A stretch of DNA of 64,000 nucleotides from Bradyrhizobium sp. CB3481 (GTDB lineage Bacteria > Pseudomonadota > Alphaproteobacteria > Rhizobiales > Xanthobacteraceae). The notes below the pieces were generated by a model. That model was given only the letters and a program-made list of their open reading frames with translations, did no database searches and had not been told where the DNA came from. Positions 40,147 through 49,948 of the stretch are shown here, piece by piece (positions within the stretch are counted from its first letter, which is position 1; the number at the start of each line of letters is the position of its first letter). The stretch spans positions 3,058,501 through 3,122,500 of the forward strand of contig NZ_CP121647.1 in the NCBI RefSeq assembly GCF_029714305.1, read 5' to 3'. The position numbers and the translations under genes are program-made.

Positions 40147-41325
40147 ATGACGGATAATCCGCACGGCGCGATGTTTCGCGTGATCGTGCCGCATCAGCAC
40201 AGCCGCGTCACCTACGCGGAGCTGTTTTTCGACCTCGTCTTCGTCTTTGCGATTACCCAGATCTCGCACACGCTGCTCGCGCACTTTACGCTGCTCGGCG
40301 CGCTGCAGGTCACGCTGCTGTTTCTCGCGGTGTGGTGGGTCTGGGTTTTCACCTCCTGGATCACCAACTGGCTCGATCCGGAGAAGACCCCGGTCCGGCT
40401 CCTGCTGTTTGCGATGATGCTGGGCGGGCTGGTGCTGTCGACGTCGATCCCGAAGGCGTTCGACGAGCGCGGCCTCTGGTTTGCCATCGCCTATGCGGCA
40501 ATGCAGGTCGGCAAGACGATCTTTCTGTGGCTGTCGACGCCGGCCTCGCGCCCGCGCATCAGGATGAACGCCATCCGGATCGCGGCCTGGCTTTCGGCGT
40601 CGGCCGTCTTCTGGATCGCCGGCGGCATCGCCGAAGGCCAGCCGCGGTTGGTGCTGTGGGCCGTCGCGCTCGTCATCGAATATGTTTCACCGGCGGTGCG
40701 GTTCTGGATTCCCCGCTTTGGGGCATCCTCGGTCGCGGACTGGATGATCGAAGGTGGCCACATGGCCGAGCGCTGCGCGCTGTTCATCATCATCGCGCTC
40801 GGCGAATCCATCGTCGTGACCGGTGCGACCTTTGCCGAACTCAGCTGGACGGGCGAAAACGTTCCGGCGTTCGTCTCGGCTTTGATCGGCAGCATCGCGA
40901 TGTGGTGGATCTATTTCCACATCGGCGCCGAGGCCGGCTCCGAGGAGCTTTCGAAATCGAGCGAGCCGGGCAGGCTGGCGCGCCTCGCCTATACCTATCT
41001 GCACATGCCGATCGTGGCCGGCATCGTCGTTACAGCGGTCGCGGACGAACTGGTGCTGAAGCACCCGGGCGGCCATTCCGATCTGAAGACGGTGACGAGC
41101 GCGATCGGCGGTCCCTTGCTGTTCCTGTTCGGGACCATGCTGTTCAAGCACAGCTTTCGCGGCTTTCTTCAGCTCTCGCACGGCATTGGTATCATCGCAC
41201 TCTGCGCGCTTGCGTGGTTCGCCAGCGAGATGTCACCGCTGATGCTGTCGATCCTGACGACTGCGATCATGATCGTCGTTGCGACGTGGGAAACGATATC
41301 GCTGCGACCCGGCCACGCCGGGTAG
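40147..41325 (+). CDS. Low-temperature-requirement A (LtrA) family membrane protein
   Basis: 392 residues with about eleven membrane segments. The LtrA family is recognised by VTYAELFFDLVFVFAITQISHTL near the N-terminus and by AERCALFIIIALGESIVVTG in the middle. The biochemical role is unclear; the name comes from a Listeria growth-at-cold phenotype. The start is ATG 40147, 28 bases after the bolA stop, so it may be co-transcribed with bolA. Confidence 0.92.
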   Translation: MTDNPHGAMFRVIVPHQHSRVTYAELFFDLVFVFAITQISHTLLAHFTLLGALQVTLLFLAVWWVWVFTSWITNWLDPEKTPVRLLLFAMMLGGLVLSTSIPKAFDERGLWFAIAYAAMQVGKTIFLWLSTPASRPRIRMNAIRIAAWLSASAVFWIAGGIAEGQPRLVLWAVALVIEYVSPAVRFWIPRFGASSVADWMIEGGHMAERCALFIIIALGESIVVTGATFAELSWTGENVPAFVSALIGSIAMWWIYFHIGAEAGSEELSKSSEPGRLARLAYTYLHMPIVAGIVVTAVADELVLKHPGGHSDLKTVTSAIGGPLLFLFGTMLFKHSFRGFLQLSHGIGIIALCALAWFASEMSPLMLSILTTAIMIVVATWETISLRPGHAG

Positions 41326-41371
41326 CGGCTTCAATCCAGTCGCTTCAGACTTGCGTTGGTCAGTCGAGTGG

Positions 41372-41617
41372 TCAGTCGAGTCTTGGCCGCTTGACCGGCA
41401 ACAGTGGCGGCGAATTATGCTGGTCGACGACATTTCTGAGCACAAGCGTTGAGAGCTGCACGACGAGTGCCCGAAGCCGTGCATTTTCCTCGATGAGCGC
41501 CACCCGCTCGGTATCAGCGCCATCATCCCAGTCGGTATCCGTATCATTATGAGACGGCGATCCGGCACATGGCCCGTGGCTGCTCGACGCTGGATACGCA
41601 TTCCCCATGACTGACAT
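41372..41617 (-). CDS. Small hypothetical protein with a C-terminal coiled coil
   Basis: About 81 residues from ATG 41617 (or 78 from ATG 41608). The first half is polar and acidic (SPSHNDTDTDWDDGADTE); the second has a clear heptad pattern, RVALIEENARLRALVVQLSTLVLRNVV. The upstream frame is open to 41746 but does not look coding. No known family; the heptads suggest self-association or binding to another protein. The existence of this gene is moderately supported. Confidence 0.5.
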   Translation of the reverse strand: MSVMGNAYPASSSHGPCAGSPSHNDTDTDWDDGADTERVALIEENARLRALVVQLSTLVLRNVVDQHNSPPLLPVKRPRLD

Positions 41618-41779
41618 CCCTTGAAACGAATTACCCCATGTTGCCTGAAAGGATACGGCTGAGTCCGCGTCAAAAATTGGACCTTTCGAAGGGCAAACGA
41701 GAGCGCAGATGGACCCTTTTGCGGGCGGGGCTATAAAGATGAACACTTGTTAAGAAGTTTGGTTATAGTGCGTTCCGGC

Positions 41780-41815
41780 AAAGGTGCGGGGACGCGCGGC
41801 GGCGTAGGCACCTTT
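41780..41815. other. Inverted repeat upstream of a small orphan gene
   Basis: AAAGGTGC (41780-41787) and GCACCTTT (41808-41815) with a 20-base GC-rich loop, about 70 bases before the gene at 41885. It could be a leader hairpin or a protein-binding site. The region 41618-41884 otherwise holds only promoter-like AT-rich sequence near 41735-41770. Confidence 0.4.
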
Positions 41816-41884
41816 ACCAACAGACCTTGACCAGCGCGATCAACTCAGTGCCCACGGGGGTGCCGTGGCCGGGAATACGCGCCT

Positions 41885-42184
41885 ATGAAACAGAGTGAAG
41901 CAAGAGTACGGATCATCCAGGAGTGGGACCGCTGGATTCTGACGCAAGCGATCGAGCCGGACGGGCCCACTGGAAAAGACTCGCTGAAATTCTACCACGA
42001 ACTGCAGGACACCGGATCATCGCTACTCGACTTCCAGTCTCGCGGACAGGACAAGTGGCGGATCATTCACGCCTGGCTGCTCGGCGCGGACCGCTTGTCC
42101 GACGACTGGATATCGATCGCGCCGCGGATCGCGCCCACGCGCCGGATGCGACCCGATCGCCGGCGATCGTTCTGCAAGACGTGA
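41885..42184 (+). CDS. Small hypothetical protein
   Basis: 99 residues: MKQSEARVRIIQEWDRWILTQ, KDSLKFYHELQDTGSSLLDFQSRGQDKWRIIHAWLLGAD, then a basic tail (RIAPTRRMRPDRRRSFCKT). The body looks like a compact helical domain and I believe similar orphan proteins occur across Bradyrhizobium, but I cannot name a family. The basic tail could bind nucleic acid. It is convergent with egtD, 23 bases away. Confidence 0.62.
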   Translation: MKQSEARVRIIQEWDRWILTQAIEPDGPTGKDSLKFYHELQDTGSSLLDFQSRGQDKWRIIHAWLLGADRLSDDWISIAPRIAPTRRMRPDRRRSFCKT

Positions 42185-42207
42185 ACGGTAGAGTGCGCGG
42201 CGGCACC

Positions 42208-43176
42208 TCAGTCCGACGCCACAAGCGCGTGAACGGAGAACATCTGGTCGCGGTCGGTCCAGGATTCCCGCACCGACCAGGCCGACTCGCATGCCAACGC
42301 GGTGAAACGCTCGAGGCTGTATTTGTAGCTCGACTCGGTATGGATGCTTTCGCCGGGACGGAATGAAAAATTCCGTCCCATGATACGTACCGTCTGCGCC
42401 TTCTTGGCGATCAGGTGCATCTCGATGCGGTGCCGCTCGCGGTTATAGACCGAGCGGTGCATGAAGCCGGAAACATCGAAATTGCCGCCGAGCTCGCGGT
42501 TGATGCGGACCAGCACATTGAGATTGAATTTCGCAGTGACGCCGGCGGCGTCATTGTAGGCGTCATACAGCACACGCTCATTCTTCTCGAGATCGACGCC
42601 GATGATCATCTGCGCGCCGTCACCCAGGATGTCGCGCGCGCTGCGCAGGAACGCGCGCGCTTCGTGCGGTTCGAAATTGCCAAGTGTCGATCCCGGAAAG
42701 AAGCCGACCTTGGGCAGCCCTTCGATCTCGGCGGGCAGGGTGAACGGCGCGGTGAAATCGGCGGCGACCGGATAGACGCCGAGGTCGGGAAAATCCTTGC
42801 GCAAGCCGCCGGCCTGCGCGCTCAGGAAATCGCCGGAAATGTCGACCGGGACATAGGCGCTGAATTTGCAACGCTGCAGCAGGAGGCGAACCTTGGTGGT
42901 CGCGCCGGCGCCGAATTCCACCAGCGCCGCGCCCTTCGGAATGATGGAGGCGATCTCGTCGCCGCGGCTGCGCAGGATGCCGAGCTCGGTGCGCGTCGGA
43001 TAATATTCCGGCAGCACCGTGATCTGCTCGAACAACTCGGAGCCTGCCGCGTCGTAGAAATATTTCGGCGACAGGCGTTTTGGAAATTTCGACAGGTTCT
43101 CGATCACGTCGCCAGCGAAGGCGGAGGTCTGCTCATCGAACTGCGTCTGGGCCAAAGCGGCGGCGTGCACATTCAT
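42208..43176 (-). CDS. egtD: L-histidine N-alpha-methyltransferase EgtD
   Basis: Trimethylates histidine to hercynine, the first step of ergothioneine synthesis. 322 residues, standard length. SAM-binding region ALVEFGAGATTKVRLLL (about 85-101); N-terminal SPKYFYDAAGSELFEQITVLPEYYPTRTE, GFFPGSTLGNFEP and the substrate-recognition tail with SSYKYS. It lies directly downstream of egtB on the same strand, 48 bases apart, forming an egtB-egtD unit. Confidence 0.96.
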   Translation of the reverse strand: MNVHAAALAQTQFDEQTSAFAGDVIENLSKFPKRLSPKYFYDAAGSELFEQITVLPEYYPTRTELGILRSRGDEIASIIPKGAALVEFGAGATTKVRLLLQRCKFSAYVPVDISGDFLSAQAGGLRKDFPDLGVYPVAADFTAPFTLPAEIEGLPKVGFFPGSTLGNFEPHEARAFLRSARDILGDGAQMIIGVDLEKNERVLYDAYNDAAGVTAKFNLNVLVRINRELGGNFDVSGFMHRSVYNRERHRIEMHLIAKKAQTVRIMGRNFSFRPGESIHTESSYKYSLERFTALACESAWSVRESWTDRDQMFSVHALVASD

Positions 43177-43224
43177 GGTACTCTCCTGAACGCGCTTTCC
43201 GGCGCGCTTTGATGGTCGGAAACA

Positions 43225-44481
43225 TCAGGCGTAATCGGCGAGGCGCAGCCCCGTGAACTGCCAGCGGTGGAAGGGATAGAAGAAGTTACGGTAGGTGATA
43301 CGGCTGTGGCCGTCCGGGGTTGCAAGCGAGGAGCCGCGCAGCACCAACTGATTGACCATGAACTTGCCGTTATATTCCCCGAGCGCGCCCTCGATGGCGC
43401 GGTAGCCGGGGTAGGGCGAGTAACAACTGCGGGTCCACTGCCAGACGATGCCGAAGGCATCGTTGAGCTGGCCGGCGCGGGCGGCGACTTCCCATTCCAT
43501 TTCGGTCGGCAGATGGCGGCCGGCCCAGCGCGCATAGGCGTCCGCCTCGTAATAGCTGACGTGGCAGACCGGAGCTGAGGGGTCGACCGGCTGCAGGCCG
43601 CCGAGCGTCATAATTCGCCATTCGCCGTCAACCTGCCGCCAGTGGCCGGGCGCCTGCCAGCCCTCATTGGTCGCGGTGGCAAAGCCGTCCATCAGCCACA
43701 GCGTCGCGGTGCCGTAGCCGCCGTCCTTCATGAAGGCCAGCCACTCGCCATTGGTGACGAGGTTGCGGGCGAGCCTGACCGGGCCGACGAGGGCGCGGTG
43801 CGCGGGCTTTTCATTGTCGAAATGGAAACTGTCGTCGGCATGTCCGACGGTGTGGATGCCCTCGTTGAGGGTGACCCATTCTTCGCCACCGCGATGCGAT
43901 GCCGGGAAACGCCAGGACGGATCATAGGCCGGCGGGATCGGGTTCTGGGCAAAGGCGTGCAGGATGTCGGTCAGCATCAATTCCTGGTGCTGCTGCTCAT
44001 GGTTGAGGCCGGTCTCGACCAGCGGGACCAATTTGGCGAGCTGCTCGTCGCTGGTGCTGTGGAAGAACTTCACCACGGCGGCATCGACATGCCGGCGATA
44101 GGCGGTGACCTCATCGGCGCTGGGGCGGGTCAGGTGGCCGCGCGCGTGGCGGGCATGCCGCGGGCCGGCGCTGACATAATAGGAATTGAATAGAAACGCG
44201 TAGTCCGGGTGGAAGGGTTGATAACCCTCGCAATGCTCGCCAAGCAGGAATTGCTCGAAGAACCAGGTGGTGTGGGCGCGATGCCACTTGGCCGGGCTGG
44301 CATCCGGCATCGACTGGATGAGCTGGTCCTCGGGGCTCAACGGGGCGGTGCGCCGCTCGGTCTCGCCGCGGACGGCGAGGTAGGCGTCGACCAAATTCTG
44401 GGCGAGGGCGCCTGAATCGGAGAAAAGTGACGGGGCGGATGGCGCGTACTCGGCGGCGGCTACTGGTTTCGTCACAGGCAT
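43225..44481 (-). CDS. egtB: Hercynine oxygenase EgtB (sulfoxide synthase)
   Basis: The iron(II) enzyme that joins a thiol donor to hercynine with O2. 418 residues: an N-terminal DinB-like four-helix domain with WHRAHTTWFFEQFLLGEH (His67/His70) and HEQQHQEL (His161/His165), which together supply the three-His iron site, then a formylglycine-generating-enzyme-like C-lectin domain from about 200 (VGPVRLARNLVTNGEWLAFM, RHLPTEMEWEVAARAG, WQWTRSCYSPYPGY). It starts at ATG 44481. First gene of the egtB-egtD unit. No EgtC or EgtE is seen nearby. Confidence 0.95.
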   Translation of the reverse strand: MPVTKPVAAAEYAPSAPSLFSDSGALAQNLVDAYLAVRGETERRTAPLSPEDQLIQSMPDASPAKWHRAHTTWFFEQFLLGEHCEGYQPFHPDYAFLFNSYYVSAGPRHARHARGHLTRPSADEVTAYRRHVDAAVVKFFHSTSDEQLAKLVPLVETGLNHEQQHQELMLTDILHAFAQNPIPPAYDPSWRFPASHRGGEEWVTLNEGIHTVGHADDSFHFDNEKPAHRALVGPVRLARNLVTNGEWLAFMKDGGYGTATLWLMDGFATATNEGWQAPGHWRQVDGEWRIMTLGGLQPVDPSAPVCHVSYYEADAYARWAGRHLPTEMEWEVAARAGQLNDAFGIVWQWTRSCYSPYPGYRAIEGALGEYNGKFMVNQLVLRGSSLATPDGHSRITYRNFFYPFHRWQFTGLRLADYA

Positions 44482-44777
44482 CTCCGGTTAGGGGAGAGAA
44501 CGTTAGGCCGGGAAACTGGTTCCGGGCGGGCAGTCCGTCCTAAATAGGGGCTCAGTTCCGGGAAAAAAGCCTTCCCCCGCTATGATATTAATGCCGTCAG
44601 ACTATGGGGTGCGGGCTGGCGGGTACGCGGAGCCGGCCCCGCGCATGCCAGCTCTTCGCCATTTTACTTTGGATGAACAACGGTTTGCGCTACATATATG
44701 CGAAGTAACCGGGTTACATGGACCAGTCGGTCCGTCGGGCGAGGCCGCAGGGGGCTGAGCCGCAAAAGGAAGCCAAT

Positions 44778-45112
<335 letters not shown>

Positions 45113-45116
<4 letters not shown>

Positions 45117-45664
45117 GCGTATCAGCGCGCCAGGTCGGCCAGGCGCGGCTCGAAGTCATCGTTGCCGACATCACCACAATGCGCGTTGACGCCATCGTCA
45201 ACGCCGCGAACTCGTCGCTGCTTGGCGGAGGTGGTGTGGATGGGGCGATTCATGATGCAGCCGGACCCGAGCTGCTGATTGAATGTCGGACGCTGAAGGG
45301 CTGCCAGACCGGTGACGCCAAGATCACCAAAGGTTACCGGCTGCCTGCGCGACACGTGATCCATGCCGTTGGACCGATCTGGTACGGAGGTACGCGCAAC
45401 GAGGATGCGCTACTCGCATCTTGCTATCGTCGCAGCATCGAGCTCTGCCAGGCGCATAGTCTTGCTTCAATTGCGTTTCCAGCCATCTCAACTGGCGTCT
45501 TCCGATTTCCGGCGGATCGGGCCGCCAAAATCGCGGTCAACACGGTGGTCGACGTGCTGTCCTCCGCGCCTCACCTGATACGCGTGGTTTTCTGCTGCTT
45601 TTCTAGGCCGAGCGGCGAATTGCATCAGGATGTCCTGGATGCCTTCGGTAGCCCTTGTCCCTGA
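45113..45664 (+). CDS. Macro-domain protein (ADP-ribose-related), apparently CTG start
   Basis: 183 residues if started at CTG 45113. The macro domain is shown by [36 protein letters not shown] and [12 protein letters not shown], with [15 protein letters not shown] as the phosphate loop; related proteins remove O-acetyl-ADP-ribose or ADP-ribosyl marks. Conserved first-strand sequence ([10 protein letters not shown]) lies upstream of the first ATG (45179). The frame opens at 45083 with no ATG, GTG or TTG before 45179, so a CTG overlapping the grxD stop as CTGA is the best start. Otherwise the gene lacks its first strand. Confidence 0.85.
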
Positions 45665-45711
45665 TCACGCCTCCGTTACACTCCCTCCTGAGTTCCGGGG
45701 AGAGGGGTCCA

Positions 45712-46992
45712 ATGAATCCACGTCAAGTTCTGCGCGCGCTGGCCGTTGGCACGCTGTTGCTTGCGACGTCGCCAGTCCGCGCCGAAGGCACGTTCGACAT
45801 TCCGGCCGGCGCGCATTTCAACCAGGAAAAGCTCGCAAAGATCACCGACTTCTTCAAGAACGAGGTGACGACCGGCAAGATCTCTGGCGCCAACGTCCTG
45901 ATTCAACAACACGGCAAGGTGGTCTATCATGAAACCTTCGGCGTGCAGGATGTCGTCTCCAAGGCGCCGATCACCGACAAGACAATCTTCCGCCTGTCGT
46001 CGCTGACCAAGGCGATCACGTCGGTCGTGGCGATGCAATTGGTCCAGGACGGCAAGATCAAGCTCGACGATCCCGTCTCGAAATACATTCCCTCCTTCGC
46101 CAACATGAAAGTCGGCGTGGAGAAGAAGGCCGAAGACGGCACCAAAACGCTCGAACTGGTGCCGCTGGAGCGGCCGATCACCGTCCTCGACCTTTTTCGT
46201 CATACCTCCGGCATCACCTACGGCTTCTATGGCGACAGCCTGGTGCGCAAGGCCTACAAAGAGGCCAACCTCTACGCCGGCGAGTTCGACCTCGCCGAAT
46301 TCGCCGAGCGGATCGCCAAGCTGCCGCTACACAACCAGCCGGGCGCGCTCTGGCAATACGGACATTCCACCGACATCCTGGCGCGGATCATGGAGATCGT
46401 GTCCGGAAAATCGCTGCTTGAGATCGAGAAGGAAAAGCTGCTCGATCCGCTCGGCATGGTCGACACGAACTTCTTTGTGACCGAGCCGGAGAGGCTGCAA
46501 CGTCTCGCCCAGCCGCTGCCGAACGACAGCGATTTCCGTGTCGGCCGTCTATACCGGACCGAGGTCCGGCAGAAATGGGAATCCGCCAGCGGGGGCATGG
46601 TTTCGACCATGTCGGATTTTTCGAAATTTGCGCAGATGCTGCTCAATGGCGGATCCTTTGACGGCAAGACCTATCTCAGCCCTAAGACGTTTGAGTTGAT
46701 GGCATCGGATCATGCCGGCAAGGACTCCGGGGTTGCGCGGGATTATTTCTATTTTCCCGGTGATGGTTTTGGTATGGGACTTGGGCTTGCCGTGCGCACC
46801 GATCCCGGCAACGCCAAACCGCCACCGCCGGGATCACTGGGCGAGCTAAAATGGGACGGCGCCAGCGGATGCTATATGGTGATCGACCGCAAGCAGGACC
46901 TGTTCTTCGTCGTGCTCGAGCAGACGCCGACGGAGCGGCAGCGTGTCCAGCGGACCCTGAAGCAGCTAGTCTATGAAGCGCTGGAGAACTGA
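45712..46992 (+). CDS. Exported serine hydrolase, beta-lactamase/class C family (copy 1)
   Basis: 426 residues: signal peptide about 1-24 (ending SPVRA), then a beta-lactamase-fold serine hydrolase (PF00144 type). The nucleophile motif is SLTK (Ser97-Lys100) in IFRLSSLTKAITSVVA; the tyrosine motif is YGHS in LWQYGHSTDIL; DLFRHTSGITYGF is the family segment. Such proteins are usually esterases or peptidases and not antibiotic-resistance enzymes. GGGGAGAGGGG precedes the ATG. The gene overlaps a close relative at 46973 by 20 bases. Confidence 0.9.
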   Translation: MNPRQVLRALAVGTLLLATSPVRAEGTFDIPAGAHFNQEKLAKITDFFKNEVTTGKISGANVLIQQHGKVVYHETFGVQDVVSKAPITDKTIFRLSSLTKAITSVVAMQLVQDGKIKLDDPVSKYIPSFANMKVGVEKKAEDGTKTLELVPLERPITVLDLFRHTSGITYGFYGDSLVRKAYKEANLYAGEFDLAEFAERIAKLPLHNQPGALWQYGHSTDILARIMEIVSGKSLLEIEKEKLLDPLGMVDTNFFVTEPERLQRLAQPLPNDSDFRVGRLYRTEVRQKWESASGGMVSTMSDFSKFAQMLLNGGSFDGKTYLSPKTFELMASDHAGKDSGVARDYFYFPGDGFGMGLGLAVRTDPGNAKPPPPGSLGELKWDGASGCYMVIDRKQDLFFVVLEQTPTERQRVQRTLKQLVYEALEN

Positions 46993-48277
46993 CGGCGGAG
47001 GTGGGCGCTGGCTTGTCGCGGCGGCGCTCGCGGTTCTCGTTCTATTCGGCTCGCCGGATGCGTTGCGCAGCGAGCCGAAGGCAGCAGACGCGCCAACCTT
47101 TTCGCGCGCGGCGCTCGACCGCGTCGGCGATTACGTTCGCAACGAGATCGCGACCGGCAAAATTCCTGGGGCAGTCCTGCTGATCCAGCAGCATGGCAAG
47201 TTGGTGGATCTTGAATGTTTCGGTGTTCGGGACCCTGCCACCAAGCAGCCGATGACGCCGGATACCATTTTCCAGATCTATTCGATGTCGAAGGCCGTCA
47301 CCTCGGTCGCCGCGATGATGCTTGTGGAAGACGGCAAGCTGTCTCTCGACGATCCCGTCTCGAAATACATTCACGCCTTTGCGTACGCAAAAGTCGGCGT
47401 CGATCTTTCCGATGAGGCAGGAAAGTATCCGCTCAAGCTGGAACCCCTGAAGCGCCCGATCACGATCAGGGATCTGCTGCGGCACACTTCGGGCATCACT
47501 TACGGCTTCTTCGGCGAAACCCAGGTGCAGAAACTCTATGCCGATCCCAAACTCTACGCCGGCGACTACGACAACGCCGAATTTGCCGACCGGATCGCGT
47601 CACTGCCGCTCGCCGACCAGCCGGGAGTGCGTTGGAATTACAGCCATTCGACCGACGTGCTCGGCCGCGTCATCGAGGTGGCGTCGGGGCAGAGTCTATT
47701 TCAATTCGAGAAGCAGAGACTGTTCGATCCGCTCGGCATGTATGAGACCGAATACTTCGTCGCAGAGAAAGCCAAATGGCCACGCATCGCACAGCCATAT
47801 CCGGTCGATCGTTTTCGCGTAGCCGGCATCAAGGATCCGACAGAGACGCGGCGCTGGGAATCCGGCGGCGCCGGCCTGGTCTCGACGGCCAGCGACTATG
47901 CCCGTTTCCTGCAGATGCTGCTGAACGGCGGCGAGCTGGACGGCAAGCGCTACCTTAAGCCCGAAACCGTCGCGCTGATGACGTCGGATCAGATCGGGCC
48001 TGAGACCAGGATCATTCACGATCCGTTCTACTTTCCTGGGCCTGGCAGCGGCTTCGGCCTTGGTTTTGCAGTACGTACCGCGTCTCCGCCCAACACCACC
48101 TGGCCACTCGGCGAATACCGCTGGGACGGGGCGGGCGGCAGCTTCTATTTCGTCGATCCCGTGGATGACCTGCTCGTTGTCTTCATGGTGCAGGCCCCGA
48201 CCCAGGGTGGCCGGATTCAGCTCGCGCTGAAGACGATCATGTATGAGGCGCTTGGCAAAGGTCTGCGCAAAGACTGA
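46973..48277 (+). CDS. Exported serine hydrolase, beta-lactamase/class C family (copy 2)
   Basis: 434 residues, with the same architecture as the upstream gene: signal-anchor about 12-33, nucleophile motif SMSK (Ser104-Lys107) in IFQIYSMSKAVTSVAAM, tyrosine motif YSHS in RWNYSHSTDVLGRVIE and DLLRHTSGITYGFFGE. Shared blocks such as PVSKYI and DPLGM show the pair arose by tandem duplication and then diverged. The ATG lies inside the last codons of copy 1, so the two are translationally coupled. Confidence 0.9.
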   Translation: MKRWRTDGGGGRWLVAAALAVLVLFGSPDALRSEPKAADAPTFSRAALDRVGDYVRNEIATGKIPGAVLLIQQHGKLVDLECFGVRDPATKQPMTPDTIFQIYSMSKAVTSVAAMMLVEDGKLSLDDPVSKYIHAFAYAKVGVDLSDEAGKYPLKLEPLKRPITIRDLLRHTSGITYGFFGETQVQKLYADPKLYAGDYDNAEFADRIASLPLADQPGVRWNYSHSTDVLGRVIEVASGQSLFQFEKQRLFDPLGMYETEYFVAEKAKWPRIAQPYPVDRFRVAGIKDPTETRRWESGGAGLVSTASDYARFLQMLLNGGELDGKRYLKPETVALMTSDQIGPETRIIHDPFYFPGPGSGFGLGFAVRTASPPNTTWPLGEYRWDGAGGSFYFVDPVDDLLVVFMVQAPTQGGRIQLALKTIMYEALGKGLRKD

Positions 48278-48288
48278 CCGGCGCCAGA

Positions 48289-49773
48289 CTAGACCACCGC
48301 GTTGCGCGCGATCGTCTCGCGATAAAATGACGCGCTCAGTTTCGGCGTGCGGCGCTTGGTTTCGAAATCGACGTGATAGATGCCGAAGCGCTGCTCATAT
48401 CCGTCCGACCATTCGAAATTGTCCATGAGGCTCCACAGAAAGTATCCCAGCACGGGCACGCCCTCAGATGTCGCGCGCTGCAACTGCGTCAGATAGTTGC
48501 GCAAGTACATGATGCGATCGACATCGTAGATCGTGCCGTCCGCCGCCGGCTTGTCACTTCCCGAGGTGCCGTTCTCGGTGATGTAGATTGACTTCACATT
48601 CCACAATTTGGCGACATGCCGCGGCACCCAGTAGATCGCCTCCGGCCCGGGCCGCAGCCAATCCGCCTTCATGTGCGGAAACGAGGCCGGGAAGGGCGCC
48701 AGCGTGAAGCCGCGTTCGCTATCGGCGGCGACGACGTAGTGGTCGGGCGTATAGACGTTCAGCCCGACGAAATCGACCGGCGATGAAATGATGCGCAAAT
48801 CTTCAGGGGTGAATTTCGGCGCGTCGTTGCCGGCCTTCTCCAGATAGGCGTCGGTATATTTTCCTTCCATCATGACGGTCATGTAGCCGGCGTTGAGCTC
48901 GCGCGTTGCTATTTCGGCGGCGCGGATGTTGGTCGCCGTTTCGATGGCCGGAATGCAGCTCACGACATTCTCCGCCGGGCCGACCTTGGTGCCGCCCCGT
49001 CCCAGCGCGCGGATGGCCTGAACCGCAAGGCCGTGGCCGAGCGCGACATGATGACGGACTTGGTTCAAGGCGGATAGCGGCAGCTTGAGGCCCGGCGCAT
49101 CGCCGCCGAGGCCGTGACCGAGATGGACGAGCCGGGAGCATTCGTTGATCGTGAAGAAATACTTCACCCGATCGCCGAGCTGCTGCGCGACATAGGCGGC
49201 GTAGTTCGCAAATGCCTTCGGCGTCTCGCGCGAGGTCCAGCCGCCGACGCGATCCTGCAGTGCTTGCGGCAGGTCCCAGTGATACAGCGTCGCGAACGGC
49301 TCGATGCCGTTCGCCGATAATTCGTCGATCAGTCGTTTGTAAAAATCGAGGCCCTTCGGATTGGGCGAGCCGGTCCCATCCGGAAAGACGCGCGGCCATG
49401 CAATCGAGAATCGGTAGGCCTTCGTCCCCAGCTCCTTCATCAGCCGGATGTCTTCCTTGTAGAGGTGGTAGTGGTTCGTCGCGGTATCCCCGTTGCTGTT
49501 GTCGGCAATCGTCCCGCGCGTGTGGGCGAATCGGTCCCAGATCGATGGGCCGCGACCGTCTTCGTTGACGGCGCCCTCGACCTGATAGGCGGAGGTCGCC
49601 GTGCCCCACAGAAAACCGTTTGGAAAGCCGGAAGGGGCGGGCCTGTTTCGCGGCTCGCTTTGCGCATCCGTTTGTGCCAGTCCCGACGCCGCCGGCAGCA
49701 TCGGCATCCCCAGCGCCGACCAGCCTGCAATCCTGCCGAATTGCCGCCGGGAAAATCTCTTGAACGACATCAT
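48289..49773 (-). CDS. Tat-exported GH1 beta-glucosidase-like enzyme
   Basis: 494 residues. N-terminal Tat signal FKRFSRRQFGRIAGWSALGMPMLP (Arg9-Arg10), then a family 1 glycoside hydrolase barrel: FPNGFLWGTATSAYQVEGA, RFSIAWPRVFP, LYHWDLPQAL, the acid/base Glu211 in TINECSRL and the nucleophile Glu400 in IYITENGTSG. The normal NEP after the acid/base is NEC here, an unusual change. Tat export is uncommon for GH1. The start is ATG 49773 (or 49770); longer readings to 50040 are not supported. It is divergent from a GH17 gene. Confidence 0.93.
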   Translation of the reverse strand: MMSFKRFSRRQFGRIAGWSALGMPMLPAASGLAQTDAQSEPRNRPAPSGFPNGFLWGTATSAYQVEGAVNEDGRGPSIWDRFAHTRGTIADNSNGDTATNHYHLYKEDIRLMKELGTKAYRFSIAWPRVFPDGTGSPNPKGLDFYKRLIDELSANGIEPFATLYHWDLPQALQDRVGGWTSRETPKAFANYAAYVAQQLGDRVKYFFTINECSRLVHLGHGLGGDAPGLKLPLSALNQVRHHVALGHGLAVQAIRALGRGGTKVGPAENVVSCIPAIETATNIRAAEIATRELNAGYMTVMMEGKYTDAYLEKAGNDAPKFTPEDLRIISSPVDFVGLNVYTPDHYVVAADSERGFTLAPFPASFPHMKADWLRPGPEAIYWVPRHVAKLWNVKSIYITENGTSGSDKPAADGTIYDVDRIMYLRNYLTQLQRATSEGVPVLGYFLWSLMDNFEWSDGYEQRFGIYHVDFETKRRTPKLSASFYRETIARNAVV

Positions 49774-49948
49774 TCCACTCGCTACGCCCCGATCAATCTT
49801 GAGCAAAACAAGGCAACATTCGATGCTTTGTGTTTGATGCAATCCAGTATCACTTCTTCCGTGATCGCACGCAATTGTACGCGTGGGCGGCGTCGGTGGG
49901 TCGACAGGGCTGTTGCGCGCCGCTAAATAGGCCCATCTACGCAACGCT

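Noticed and set aside
45712-48277. Antibiotic-resistance beta-lactamases
   Set aside because: The fold is shared, but motif context and sequence resemble general serine hydrolases of the class C/esterase family; resistance cannot be inferred.
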